Origin: Diadema setosum
Taxonomy: Eukaryota > Echinodermata > Echinoidea > Diadematoida > Diadematidae
Reading direction: 5' to 3'
Assembly: GCF_964275005.1 (NCBI RefSeq)
Contig: NC_092685.1
Coordinates: 35,099,018-35,163,017 of the forward strand
DNA length: 64,000 bases
The notes beneath the pieces are model-generated. The model had not been told where the DNA came from and ran no database searches. It saw nothing but the letters and a program-made list of their open reading frames with translations. Shown here in pieces: positions 49,058-60,189 of the stretch (positions are counted from its first letter, which is position 1; every line of letters starts with the position of its first letter). Made by a program: the position numbers and the translations under genes.

Positions 49058-52031
49058 ATGGATTCTGATTTTGGAATAGATGACCAACAGCTAGTCAACC
49101 ACACAAGTCAGTATTTCACTATTAATGAATTTAACAGTCAATTTTTTGTCAATAAGGCAAATCAGATTTGTGCTAATTTTAGTTTAATTCATCTTAATTC
49201 AAGGAGTTTGAATAGAAACTTTGAATTGTTTGAATTATTTCTAAATTCTCTCAATGATTTTCCATTTTCCGTTATAGGAATTACCGAATCATGGTTGCAC
49301 TCCAATTCCCCGGACCTGTTTGGCATTGACAATTACAATTTTATTCGTAATGACAGAAAGTGTGGAATTGGAGGTGGGGTTGCCATGTATGTTAATAATC
49401 AAATTAAGTTCAGAATTCGAACTGATTTGCATATTCAAGGGGCAGAAAGCTTATTTATTGAAATTTTAAATGACAATGAGAAAAATATTATAGTTGGTAC
49501 CATTTACCGTCCTCCGCAAAATGATATTCAATCTTTTTTTGACAATTTCGATCAGTGTGCTAATGAAATTCTTGGAGAGAGAAAATCAATTTTTTTGATG
49601 GGAGATTACAATATAGATTTATTACAACCCACCCATTTTCATGACATATTACTTTCCAACTCACTGCATCCCCACATCAATAAACCCACCAGAATAAACA
49701 ATAACACCCATAGTAAAACATTGATAGATAATATACTGTCTAATGTCATTACTGAAACCTACACGAACGGCATTCTTTATTCAGACATATCTGATCATCT
49801 ACCGATTTTTATGATTAAAGACAAATCTGTAACAACCCCAATACGCCGCCAACCCAAACAATACTTGAAAATGTGTAGAAATGAAACACCACAAAATATT
49901 GATTCATTGAATCAAGATTTATTTGAAGAACAATGGGATGACGTCTTTGAACTCCAAGACGTTGATTCTTCTTATGAAATTTTTTAACAAAAATTATTAG
50001 ATTATTATGACAAACATATTCCTTTAACTACCAAGAGAAATGGAAGGAAAAGAGCCCGGCAACTCTGGATTACTCAAGGTCTTATACATTCCATTCTTAC
50101 TCGAAACCGTCTTTATAAGATATCTCTGAGAAAACCCACTCCTGAAAATGTGAAAAGGTATAAAATATATAGAAATAAATTAACTACTTTAATTCGAGTT
50201 TCACGTAAATCATATATTTCAAATAAACTCAAATCTAACAAGGATGATAAAAGTGCTCTTTGGCGGACTGTTAATGAAATACTCAAAAAGAAACCTATGG
50301 AATGTCCTGATAGTATTACTCATAATGATAATGTCATCACTAATCCTGACCAAATTGCAAATATTTTTGATATTTTTTTTTGTTAATGTTGGTCCTTCTT
50401 TAGCAGCATCTATTCTCATAAATGATATCAAAAATTATAAAGAATATTTACCTGAAAATAATCAAAATTCTTTGTTTTTTACTCCAGTTAATGAATCTGA
50501 AATTATTGATATTGTTCGATTTTTGAAATGTAGTAAATCCTGTGGGCCCGATAATTTGAGGGTGAATTTGTTGAAAAAGATAATTTACCCCCTAGCAGCC
50601 CCTCTCACCCATATATTCAATCTATCCCTCCTTAATGGCAAGTATCCAGATTCTTTTAAAATCGCCAAAGTTATCCCCATTTATAAAAGAGAAAATCCAT
50701 TAATGGTGAAAAATTATAGACCCATCTCATTGTTGCCTGTTTTATCGAAAATCTTAGAAAAAGTAGTTTACAAGCGTCTTTACTCGTTTATGATTGAAAA
50801 TGATACATTGAATACGAATCAGTTTGGTTTTAGGAAAGGATTTTCTACCGATTATGCTATAATCAAATCTGTCGATAATATCATTGATGCGCTTACTTAA
50901 AAAGAAGATATGATTGGAGTGTTTATGGATCTTAGTAAGGCATTTGACACTATTGATCATGACATTTTACTTGGAAAATTACAGAATTATGGCGTGAGAG
51001 GGATTACTTTGTCATGGTTCAGAAGTTATCTAAGTCATCGCAAACAATATGTTGCATTTAAATCTAGTCACTCATTATACTCTAACGTGTCATGTGGTGT
51101 TCCTCAGGGATCTATCCTCGGGCCCCTACTTTTTTTGATTTACATTAATGACATCACCAAATGCTCCCCTCGTTTGAACTTCATCTTATTTACAGACGAC
51201 ACTAACGTTTTTTTTTACTGTCATAAGGATATTGCAACACTGGTTGATACACTTAATATGGAGTTAGGTAATATTTCGAAATGGTTTAGAAGTAACAAGC
51301 TTTCATTGAATATTGATAAAACATGTTTTATACATTTCCATACTCTTCAATCCCAACCCACCCTTCCTAAAAGTATTTATATTGATGGTATAAACATTGC
51401 TGAGAAACATTCAACCAAGTTTCTAGGAGTGACCCTAGATAGCAATTTAACTTGGAATACTCATGTGCAGAATATTACTACAGCAATATCTAAAACAACT
51501 GGTGTTTTGAGGAGAATAAAGTATTTGATTAATGATCAAACTTTAATAATGTTATATAATACTTTATTTTTACCATATGTAATGTATTGCAATATTGTAT
51601 GGGGCAACTGTAGCAAAAGTAAATTAAATACAATTTTTATTCTTCAGAAAAAGGCTCTTCGTATATGCACACACTCAAATTTTTTGGCTCACACCGATCC
51701 TATATTTCATCGCCTAAAAGCTTTAAAAGCCCATGACATACATATATATCTAACTGCTATATTCATGTATAAACACACTCGAAATTTATTACCATTTTTT
51801 CATAATGCCTTAGTAACCAATGACCATATTCATTCATACCCAACCCGTCGTTCCCATGATTTTCATTGAAGTAATCCAAAGCTTTTACTTGCTCAAAAAT
51901 CGATTAGACATCACGGTCCGGATACATGGAACACTCTTCCTGAGGAGTTGAAACAGTGTGCCTCCTTGTTTTCATTTAAAGCAAAATCAAAGAAGCACAT
52001 TTTATTACAGTATACTTCAAATACAAATTAA
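49058..52031 (+). pseudogene. CR1/L2/Jockey-like LINE ORF2 (endonuclease plus reverse transcriptase), disabled
   Basis: ORF2 of a non-LTR retrotransposon, which nicks DNA and copies its RNA at the nick. The N-terminal 260 residues form an AP-type endonuclease: HLNSRS (N47), ITESWL (E77), GTIYRPP (Y150), GDYN (D183, N185), SDHLP (D246, H247). The reverse transcriptase follows: [21 protein letters not shown] (motif A), [12 protein letters not shown] (motif B), FTDDTNVF (motif C, Thr where Ala is usual), [18 protein letters not shown] and a terminal W-N-LP block. It is broken by a stop at 49985-49987, a frameshift at the T-run 50373-50381, and stops at 50898-50900 and 51867-51869. The reading ends at 52029-52031. 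Few lesions suggest a fairly young copy. No ORF1 is seen upstream, so the 5' end is truncated or the family has one ORF. Confidence 0.92.
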
Positions 52032-52540
52032 AAACAAATAATTCATATGATTAATGTTGGTCTCCCAATAGCAACATCGCATATCGTTCCCTCTTCCAGC
52101 AAACCAATTCGATTATTCTACATTCCAGCATATCTGCCCTTCTGCACTTTCTAGCACTTGCACGCACATCCACCACCATCACGTTTATTTTCCCCTGCTA
52201 TCTTCGCAGCAGAATTTGTATTGTATTGTATTGTATTATTACGAAACTAGTATACGTCCCTACTCTTTCCTCTGGCCGGCCATCTTTTCAAGCTATGCTT
52301 ACAATGGCGGCACTCTCCATTATCGCTCCATAATTATAATTGTTGTAATCCCCGCTGCATAGACATGCATACTGTATATTGTATCATTAATTACCTTTTA
52401 TATCTTTGTTTACGCAAGTCAAACGACTCTGTTTTGAATTTATTTTGTATATTTCCCACATGTTCATGATCATGTGCCTTATGTATATTGATTTGCTGAT
52501 TGATTTGTTGATTTGCAAAAAATAAAGTATCTATTAAACA
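52032..52540 (+). mobile_element. 3' UTR and tail of the LINE
   Basis: After the last LINE codon comes a short-word ATTGT array (52214-52236), which may be its end. A second AT-rich part ends with AAAAAATAAAGTATC (52517-52531). Either point could be the true 3' terminus. Confidence 0.55.
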
Positions 52541-52899
52541 AAACCAGTCCAATGCCTTTCCACGTATTACGGGCAAATATTTACTTTCAGCTTCCACTCA
52601 CGAAAGACTGTTTTCTCCTCTAATTGAATATCGACATAGACCCTATTGCCCTAGATCCCTTCTAAAAAGCTTGTTCTAGATTGCTTTTGTGATGGGTATT
52701 GTAAGTGTTTGATGCAGTCAACCGTTTCCTGACCTCACACAGCGGTCTTCACAATACTTAGGACATGCCTAAGGGAATATAAAGGTAAAGGGAAGAGACG
52801 AGGAGGATCACAGTATGCCAGTGACGGCAGCCGTATTCACATGACCAAGCGATCTTACATGCTTCTGCATGAGACTGGATGGGAGAGAGAGAGAGAGCA
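52541..52899. other. Intergenic DNA, nothing identified
   Basis: Ordinary sequence with a short GA run at 52882-52896. Confidence 0.35.
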
Positions 52900-53315
52900 A
52901 TCATTAAATTTTTGCTGAGCGCTAAACGAACATCAGCAACCAATCGGCTAGTGGTCTTAATTATTAATCCGTTACAGACCACTTGCAAACTTTTTTTTTT
53001 TTTTTTTTTGCGAGCAGTGGCATATTCATCATCAGTTGTTTGTTTGATTTTTTTGGGAGAGATGTTTTTTATATTTGTTTGTTTGTTTCTTTGTTTGTTT
53101 GTTTGTTTTTGTTTTGTTTTTTTAGCAAAACGTTCGCCATTCTATCTCCAAATGGTTTACAAACAGTCGGCAAGTGGTCGTCAAGCGGTCGGTAACCGGT
53201 CTGCAACCAGTCGCCGATCGGGGTTTCGGGGTTTAGTCGCCAATTGATTGTCGATAGTCTCCAGCAATTTTTGGTTGCTGGCGTTGGGCGACCAGTTTTC
53301 GCAGTGTGACCCAGG
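52900..53315. repeat. Word-array island (AAGTGGTC / CAACCAGTCG), likely DNA element end
   Basis: Related words CAGTCGGCAAGTGGTC, AAGCGGTCGGTAACCGGTC, GCAACCAGTCGCC and GGCGACCAG crowd 53160-53310. Looser relatives (CAGCAACCAATCGGC, CAGACCACTTGC) sit at 52932-52988 across a T-run. The outer right edge read inward, CCCTGGGTCACACTGCG, resembles the ends of the 12.4-kb element. No matching left terminus is clear. Confidence 0.45.
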
Positions 53316-53324
53316 GCCGGCGCA

Positions 53325-53540
53325 CTGTTTTCAAAAGTTGGCCCACTTCCGGGTTTCTTCAGCTAACAAGCAAAACAAAAAAAAAAAAAAGGTCCTCAGC
53401 TCATCTCTCCCCTCCCATTGTAGTGCCTCTTACGTACTTCCGGGTTGAAAAAAGTGTTGGGGGCCCAAAGTGATGACACCTTATGTATTCCTTTGTATGG
53501 TGCCACGGCCCCCACGGCTGCGCCGCCCCCTGTGACCAGG
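53325..53540. mobile_element. Repeat with CACTTCCGGG words, related to 31.73 kb
   Basis: CCACTTCCGGGTTTCTTCAG and AACAAGCAAAACAAAAAAA are nearly the same as at 31785-31825. A further ACTTCCGGGTTG and a GC-rich stretch with GGCCCCCACGGCTGCGCCG follow. It is a second, worn copy of that family; the end points are uncertain. Confidence 0.55.
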
Positions 53541-54184
53541 CACCAAGACAATCCTCGAGCTGACAATGCAGTATCATTTTAATATCTCCGTTTTTCTTTA
53601 ATCATTCACTTCCATAACAATATGTGCAGTTCATCATCTTCGTCTATGTTTTCACTAGCCCTCTAAGGGAATCATTTGATTAAACTGACAACTGCAAAAA
53701 TTTACCTTAGCAATATCCCCCAAAAAAAGTTCGTTTATGTTAAACTTTTTTCATGTTTCCCTTGATTAAAGTAATAATTCTTTGACCTTTGCTCATCTCC
53801 TCTTTTGGTTTACATGCACAGAACAGTGATTTCGTATCATTTAATGAGGTTGACACGTTTTTCTTTTCAATCTGTCTTATTGTTTGTCATGAGCAAGTCA
53901 GTTTAAAAAAAGAATAGTTACACAAGTCAAGCTAGTCTTTTTCTTTCATGAAGGTTTTGTGCCGTCAAAAGCTCAGCAGTAGCACCGCAGAGAGGCGTTT
54001 AATTTGTTTCAAATTCATTCACACTATTGCCTTGATCTCTCAGACAACGCCGAACCTTTCATAGCAGAAATTTAGGAACTATCATCCATTATACGCATGT
54101 ACGTTTATGTCAGAAGTATCACAAAAACTTTTTAAACATGCTTTCCTGTTTTGATCTCATCACCTCCGAGGTAGGCCGTACTGC
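53541..54184. other. Intergenic DNA, nothing identified
   Basis: AT-rich with no recognisable gene or repeat. Confidence 0.4.
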
Positions 54185-54329
54185 CGCTAAGGGTCTCCTA
54201 CTGGTGTTCTGCGTGTACCCCTTTCTTTATGTGGGCAAACCCCCGCGACTCACCCGGAACAAGTTTTGAGCATGCTCAAGGCCTTGCCACACCGTGTCTG
54301 GGGAAGCCTTGCGGGTTGATTTGAGAGGA

Positions 54330-54384
<55 letters not shown>

Positions 54385-54400
54385 ACCCGGAGCTCCCCGA
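54185..54400. repeat. Extra arm fragment of the 54.4-kb foldback, then poly-T
   Basis: 54185-54278 repeats, in direct orientation, the right-arm stretch at 54667-54750 (CTCCTACTGGTGTTCTGCGT, CCCGCGACTCACCCGG, AAGTTTTG). A poly-T run of about 50 (54332-54381) separates it from the left arm. Confidence 0.7.
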
Positions 54401-54839
54401 AGTTGGCCCGCACCTGACTGTACGGCCTACCTTGCACATATCTCGCCCGTAGTTGCCCGGAAGTGCGCACGCAAGTCCGATTTACCCGCAGCCAAGTTTT
54501 GAGCATGACCAACACTTTTTCCGATGAGTCGCGGGGATTGCTCGCAGAAGTCCAGGCAGAACAAGCAGTAAAGGCAGTAACTGACCCTCAGCATGCATGC
54601 AATTTGTTCGTATAGATCGCTCCTCGCCCGCAGAAGGGTCAACTGCCTGTGACTTGCGGCAGCTACGGGCCTCCTACTGGTGTTCTGCGTGGACCTCTGC
54701 GGGCAAGTCCCGCGACTCACCCGGAAAAAAAGTTTTGGTCATGCTCATAACTTGGCTGCGGGTAAATCGGACTTGCGTGCGCACTTCCGGACAACTACGT
54801 GCGAGATACGTCCTAGGTACTGTCAGGTGCGGGCCAACT
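54401..54839. mobile_element. Foldback element with about 175-bp arms
   Basis: The left arm (54401-54580) and right arm (54665-54839) are reverse complements along nearly their whole length. Examples are AGTTGGCCCGCACCTGACTG, AAGTGCGCACGCAAGTCCGA and GAGTCGCGGG on the left, met by their inverses on the right. The loop is about 85 nt. The termini have no obvious target duplication. It is GC-richer than its surroundings. Non-coding. Confidence 0.8.
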
Positions 54840-54859
54840 GCGGATAATTCTGACGCGTT

Positions 54860-55135
54860 GTGACATTTGTGGGTAATTCTGGGATCAACCTCCATTCACC
54901 CACCAAGTTTATCCCAATAAACAGACAGACAGACAAACAAACGTTGATCAAATTGTCGTCTGATTCGCTATTTTTTCATTATTTTAATGCAAGCAATGAG
55001 TTTTGACATTATGGTCGACGTGTTATGACATTTGTGGTTAATCAGATTTTGACATTAATTGTGGTTGACGTGTTATGACATTTGTGGTAATTTTGACATT
55101 AGTGGACGATTTTGACATTTGTGGGTTCTACAGCA
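54860..55135 (+). repeat. Irregular tandem repeat of TTTTGACATT-GTGGT-GACGTGTTATGACATT units
   Basis: TTGACATT and TATGACATTTGTGG words alternate at 54862, 55000, 55030, 55055, 55074, 55098 and 55120. The unit is about 50 bp in the middle and shorter at the end. It is a small minisatellite without coding potential. Confidence 0.65.
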
Positions 55136-55344
55136 CCTCAGCCAAATAAGACCAAAATGAGGGAAACGGTTCTTTCGTCAGTGATGATGCACGATCATAC
55201 AACCGTCATTGTCCTGAATGTACTTGTTAAGATGTACATAATCAGGTGGAGGTGGTGATGATGGGATCAAAGAAAGGCCTTCTTTGAATGCAAGAGAATA
55301 TCAAGCAGAGGGGTGAAGGTTGAGGTATGAATTTTCTTGAATTT

Positions 55345-55513
55345 GTCTCCCTCTACAAATGAAATTTGTAGGATCGCAACTGCTGATCTGTAATTGAACA
55401 AACATGTCGGGAAAAAAAAAAGAACCACGGGACTCGAACCTGCATGTCATCTACTGCTTCCCGGGCAGATTAGCAGTTGCGATCTTACAAATTTCGTTTG
55501 TAGAGAGAGAGAC
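55345..55513. repeat. Foldback enclosing a tRNA-Ser-like half
   Basis: Arms 55345-55390 and 55466-55513 are reverse complements (CTACAAATGAAATTTGTA, GATCGCAACTGCT). The single-stranded middle and right arm, read on the minus strand, look like the 3' half of a serine tRNA (see the entry at 55423). Confidence 0.7.
55423..55482 (-). pseudogene. tRNA-Ser(GCT)-like 3' half
   Basis: The minus strand reads ACTGCTAATCTG (anticodon GCT in its usual TRNA-Ser context), a class II-style variable arm, then GGTTCGAGTCC with the T loop and a worn T stem. The 5' half is replaced by a foldback arm and no CCA-side acceptor pairing can be formed. It may be the remnant of a tRNA-derived SINE. Confidence 0.5.
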
Positions 55514-56182
55514 AATTAAAGGAAATTCACACCTAAAGGCCTTGTTCGTTATTAGCCCATGTGTATAGAAGGTCCATGGTTCATCCGTCGCTTGCTCTGC
55601 CTATTGTGACCGATATTCTCGTAGTATAAAATGCTTGCATAAATACATTAAAAAACATAGCTACACTGTGGTCAGTGGTGGTATATGGGCAATTTAATAA
55701 GGATTGCCTATAACATACCGGGTATGCATGCAGTATGTTTCAAATTATTTTTTTCTTCCTTTAGGTGTTGCTCTCTTCGTTGTCATTCGAGCAGGGGATA
55801 AGAGAAGCATTCAATTGACAAAGCCAAGGTTTGGCATCCAGTGCTAATGAAGTTCCCCCATTTCAGCTGCTCCGAACCATTTTTAAACGCCGGCTCGTAC
55901 TTGCAGCACTGACGGAAATACGTACTCAGATCGATAATCATCTCATCTCCGAACAACAGTCAGAATACGATGTTCACATTTTGTTTCTATCCAGTCAATT
56001 GAGGTTTTTTTTTTTTTTTTTCGTTATTGATGTTGTTGAAGTTTTCAAATGGATATACTGATTGCCTTCAAAGAACTGAACCCCCCCCCCCAACTCCAGG
56101 GTCGGAAGGTTCCCGTGTTCGCTAAATCTCCTGTAACTGGGTAGGGCCTATTATCACTCGACGAAATCCGGCCCGTGAATTG
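55514..56182. other. Intergenic DNA with homopolymers
   Basis: A T-run lies near 56005-56022 and a C-run near 56083-56092. The 76-codon frame at 55831-56061 shows no domain and runs through the T-run. Confidence 0.4.
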
Positions 56183-56748
56183 TTAAAGGGAAGATAAACC
56201 CCAAGAACAATGTGGATTGAGTGAAAGCAGCAACATTAGTAGAACACATGAGTGAAAGTTTGAAGAAAATCGGACAATCGATGCAAAAGTTATGAATATT
56301 TAAAGTTTTGGTGTTGGAACCGCTGGATGAGGAGACTACTAGAGGTTATGACGTATGAGTGGACTACAATATCAAGAAAATATAAAGAAAATACTACAAA
56401 AATCCATTTTTCATGAAAATTACAAATTCCATCAACTTGATATTGACATATGTTAAGGGTAGCGATTATTCCCCCTGCTTTCTGAAAGCGGTTGGTCCAC
56501 TGCTCTTTCATAATTCTAGAAAAGTGAATTTTTGTTGAATATCCTTTATATTTTCTTTGTATTGTTGTCCACTCATACGTCATATCCTCTAGTACTCTCC
56601 TCATCCAGCAGTTCCAACACCAAAACTTTAAAAATTCATAACTTTTGCATCGATTGTCCGATTTTTCTCAAACTTTCACTGATGTGTTCTACTAATGTTG
56701 CTGCTTTCACTCAATCCACATTGCTCTTTGGGTTTACCTTCCCTTTAA
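56183..56748. mobile_element. Palindromic MITE family A, copy 3
   Basis: Element 56187-56744, again exactly 558 bp, between TTAA at 56183-56186 and 56745-56748. It differs from the other two copies by scattered single substitutions only, for example TATTTAAAG where copy 1 has TTTTTAAAG. Equal length without indels suggests recent spread from one source. Confidence 0.92.
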
Positions 56749-57090
56749 CAAAACAGAAAGGGGTTATATTTGACATCACCCGGGTATATTTCTGTTCAAA
56801 CGGGTTGTTCTTTTCTCTCTCTCTCTCTCTCTCTCTTTCTGGACTTTCGAGAAATTTAAAAAGGGGATTATAAGATATTTTGAAAATCATAGAAACATTG
56901 GTCAAATCCTGGGATCACATTCCTGAAATTCCTGTTAGTTTTGAAAGCTCATTCCCCATTCAGGATTATTTTACTTTGAAAAGTAGAAGCATTCCTTATC
57001 GACTCGAACTCGGACATAACGTTTTTAAATCTCTTGGTCCATTAGACCAAAGATTTGTATAGTACTATTAGACCATGGGATGACATGGAA
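56749..57090. other. Unrecognised stretch with a TC repeat
   Basis: A TC run lies at 56813-56836. A 60-codon frame follows (56880-57062); I do not recognise it, and it has no splice or start context that supports a gene. Confidence 0.35.
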
Positions 57091-57099
57091 AAATCAGCC

Positions 57100-57900
57100 T
57101 AGTTTTTGAGTTTCGTAGTCCGCATTTAGGCACCACCTGTAAATGTGAGTCTCAGAGTAATTTTGGGTGCTGAATCCAAATATGAATGTTGCCACGTTCT
57201 AAAGATATCAGTGCTGAATTATGCAAATTTAACTAATTTATGCAAAATATGACATTTCCCCACCTTTTTTTTTTTTTTTTTTTACTGGTGGGTCTGCATT
57301 TGGATCACTGAAAATTTGCATAGTAGGATAATATCTGGGTGCTGAGTCCACATGTGAACATTATTTAATCAGAAATGTGCACGCTTTTATGATAATAGCT
57401 TAATTATGCAGATTTCAATTATTCTATGCAAAACATCCTATTATTTGTATTTCATCATGGTATCATGTTTTTGGACCAATGAAAATTTGTACAGTGGGGT
57501 TATTTGGGGTGCTGAGTTCATTTATGAATGGTGAAAAACCATCAGTCTGCATGTGAACTTGGTATCAGAGCTTGCTCATGCAAATTTGATTAATTTATGC
57601 AAAATATGGTATTTTTGTTCTTTCAAAGTGAATCTTCATATTTGAAAACATGAAAATTTGTACAGTGGGGTAATTTGGGGTGCTGATTCCAAATATAAAT
57701 GTTACTAAATCAGTTAACTGCATGATTGTACGATTTGTGCTTGATTATGTAAAGTTAATTAATTGATGCAAGATATAGTAATTTCTTCTTTCTTGGTTGG
57801 TCTCTGTATTTGGATCACTGAAAACAAAATACTCAGTGAGGTTTCCGAATCATGAAGCTGCATGTTTTCATATTAGTGTTTAATGACACAAAGTAAATGA
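57100..57900 (+). repeat. Tandem array with about 171-bp period
   Basis: The anchor GGGTGCTGA recurs at 57165, 57337, 57507 and 57678, spacings of 172, 170 and 171. Around it each unit repeats GAAAATTTGTACAGTGGGGT, CAAATTTAATTAATTTATGC-type and TGGATCACTGAAAA blocks in the same order. Units are clearly diverged. About four and a half units are visible. The period is in the range of nucleosomal satellite units. Confidence 0.85.
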
Positions 57901-58149
57901 CTTTATGCAAGCATGTTTGTGTAAACTACAGTGCTTATAATTGGTCTGCGAATTAAGCGCTGAATTAAACCTTTCCCACATCCACACATCATCCAGGGTT
58001 TGTATATTGTAATGAACTGTATACTCAGATCTTGGTCATTTAATGACAAATTGGAATCATAATCATATCACCAGCTGACATGATCTCTTATCATTCAAAA
58101 AAACAACGAAAATAACTAATCAAGCACACAGTCTCTGTCTGACTGTCTG

Positions 58150-58150
<1 letters not shown>

Positions 58151-58232
<82 letters not shown>

Positions 58233-58242
58233 ATATATACAC

Positions 58243-58287
<45 letters not shown>
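58151..58287. repeat. Compound CT/TA/GT microsatellite
   Basis: CT run (58151-58181), TA run with one break (58182-58238), then GT run (58249-58287). It abuts the left end of the 58.3-kb foldback, whose TA target lies in it. Confidence 0.95.
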
Positions 58288-58288
<1 letters not shown>

Positions 58289-58297
58289 CAACATATA

Positions 58298-58969
58298 TAC
58301 ACTGGACAGCAAAAGAAAGTACCCACTTCTGTCAAAGGCCGCACACAAAAATTCACCTCCTAGAAATATACAATTTTTGTACACAGGTGTGCTACAATGC
58401 CCCTAACTTATCACATGGAAATAAGCAAGTGAATGTCTTTATAACAAAGAAGAACTTGACATGCACAGCATCTTGGTCATTGAATCAAAAGTACCATACA
58501 ACAGCACTTTCCACCATACAAAAATGGCCACTGAATGGATAACATTTTTAAACAACCAATATGTCAAAGTGAACACCTGTTCTGTCAAAATGATGTTAAT
58601 GAGTGTATTCTGTATTTAGGGATGCTATCCTTCCTGATTATGCTAATTCTCAGAATAAAATCAGTTAGCTCTTTAAACTGAACATTACTTTACTCTGGTC
58701 TAAGCAAGCTTCCTTCAGGAAAATCATGCCACGTCTTGTAAGGCTTGTAAGGCTCATTCTGTTACATTTTGTGACTTTTGATTCAGTGACCAAGATGCTG
58801 TGCATGTTATTTTTTTTCTTTGTAATAAAGATAATCACTTGCTATTGGGTGTGTGATTACTAATGGATATTGCAGCATACCTGTCTACAAAAATTGTTTA
58901 TATCTAGGTGGTGAATTTTTGTGTGCAGCCTTTGACAGAAGTGGGTACTTTCTTTTGCTGTCCAGTGTA
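58298..58969. mobile_element. TA-flanked palindromic element (668 bp)
   Basis: The element (58300-58967) begins CACTGGACAGCAAAAGAAAG and ends with its exact inverse, with TA outside both (58298-58299, 58968-58969). Arms pair deeply (GTACCCACTTCTGTCAAAGG, then AAAATTCACC, and CATCTTGGTCA with its inverse near 58784). No transposase. Ends of the CACTgg...AAAGTA type resemble those of the 38.3-kb family, suggesting related Tc1/mariner-type helpers. Confidence 0.85.
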
Positions 58970-60050
58970 TATATACCTCAACATCAAAGCCTTTCACAAC
59001 ACAGGCAAAACAGTGCACAAGGTCTTCAAAGTCAAATGGGAAAGTATGATGAGATACTTAACTGGAGATACACGTAGGGGTCATCCCAAAAATATAAAAA
59101 TAGATATTCCACACAGAAATAATGCCTGTGGCACCCTTCACGCGGAGGCATAAAAAAGGCTGAAATTGGCGTATTTGCGGTTTCCTTTATCTTTCACATT
59201 GACATTGTTACATTCAAGAACACTTTTTTTTTAATTCTTGAGTATGTAACATACATAGATCTAGCCACACATCAGTTTAAAAACGTTTAGTTTCACTGAG
59301 CAGTTTCAAGCTATATATCTTCACTCTCTTCGTATTTCCTCTTTTTTGATTCTGCTCTTTGGAGTTTCCAAACATGGCGAACTTCAGATAACAGCCACAA
59401 TGGCACGGCACCCAGCAGTCCTTTTCCTTTCACGAGAGAAAGACGTACACTTGTGTTGATGTGTTGAGATCAATGCCAAATTGCTTGACAAAGTTCTTAG
59501 CTGCATTTCCTTCTACCGAGTCAGTATAATCTTAGCCCAGCAAAAGCAAGTTTTTGTCCAACTTTCTTCTTGAAAAGGTATGACCTTTTCTGTTTCTTCT
59601 GATGACAAGTGAATACAACAAACTGAATTTCCAAAGTCTGATGAGTCTAAAGATTCATAAACCCCTGCCAAAACAGGCAAAGCTTCCATGACCAAAAACA
59701 TTATGGAATGCCTCACCCGACTCCCTCGAAGCACAAATGTCATTGTTTTCCTCTAAAGCTAGTACAAGGGATTATATTCTAACGCAATACACTCTGAAAA
59801 ATACATCTGCATAATTTACACCACCCTCTCTCGATTCTGGTCTCATTCCTTTTGTATCATTCTAATGATATCATATTGATAAATATTGATATGGTTCCAG
59901 CACAAACAATATGTAATGTACATGGGGCATCCCCCTCCAATGATGAAGCTTTTGAAGTCTTAGTAGAAAACTCAACGATATTATACACACTTTCTCTTTA
60001 AAAAAAAAAAAAAGGAAGAAGATAGAATGTGCAGGGATAATAAAAATGGC
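58970..60050. other. Unresolved stretch with a minus-strand frame
   Basis: A minus-strand frame at 59513-59743 (76 codons) continues for a few dozen codons on the low-coordinate side with stops. The composition (SSEETEKVIPFQEESWTK) looks protein-like rather than random, but I cannot name a family. It may be a transposon relic or an exon. Nothing else is recognised. Confidence 0.3.
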
Positions 60051-60051
60051 T

Positions 60052-60180
60052 AATTATTCAAAAAAATGTTCAATTTAATTCAATTTAAATGAATTTATTG
60101 GGAATTTTCTGCGTTGAATACATATTACAAATGAAACACAGTCATTTCTTTTTATATTCAAGACAATAAAACATACAGTG
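60052..60180 (-). mobile_element. LINE-like 3' tail, minus strand
   Basis: The minus strand ends in AATAAATTCATTTAAATTG and GAATTAAATTGAAC, a short-word A-rich tail. It abuts a second such tail at 60190, so one insertion probably landed in or next to the other. Confidence 0.45.
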
Positions 60181-60189
60181 TGTACATCC

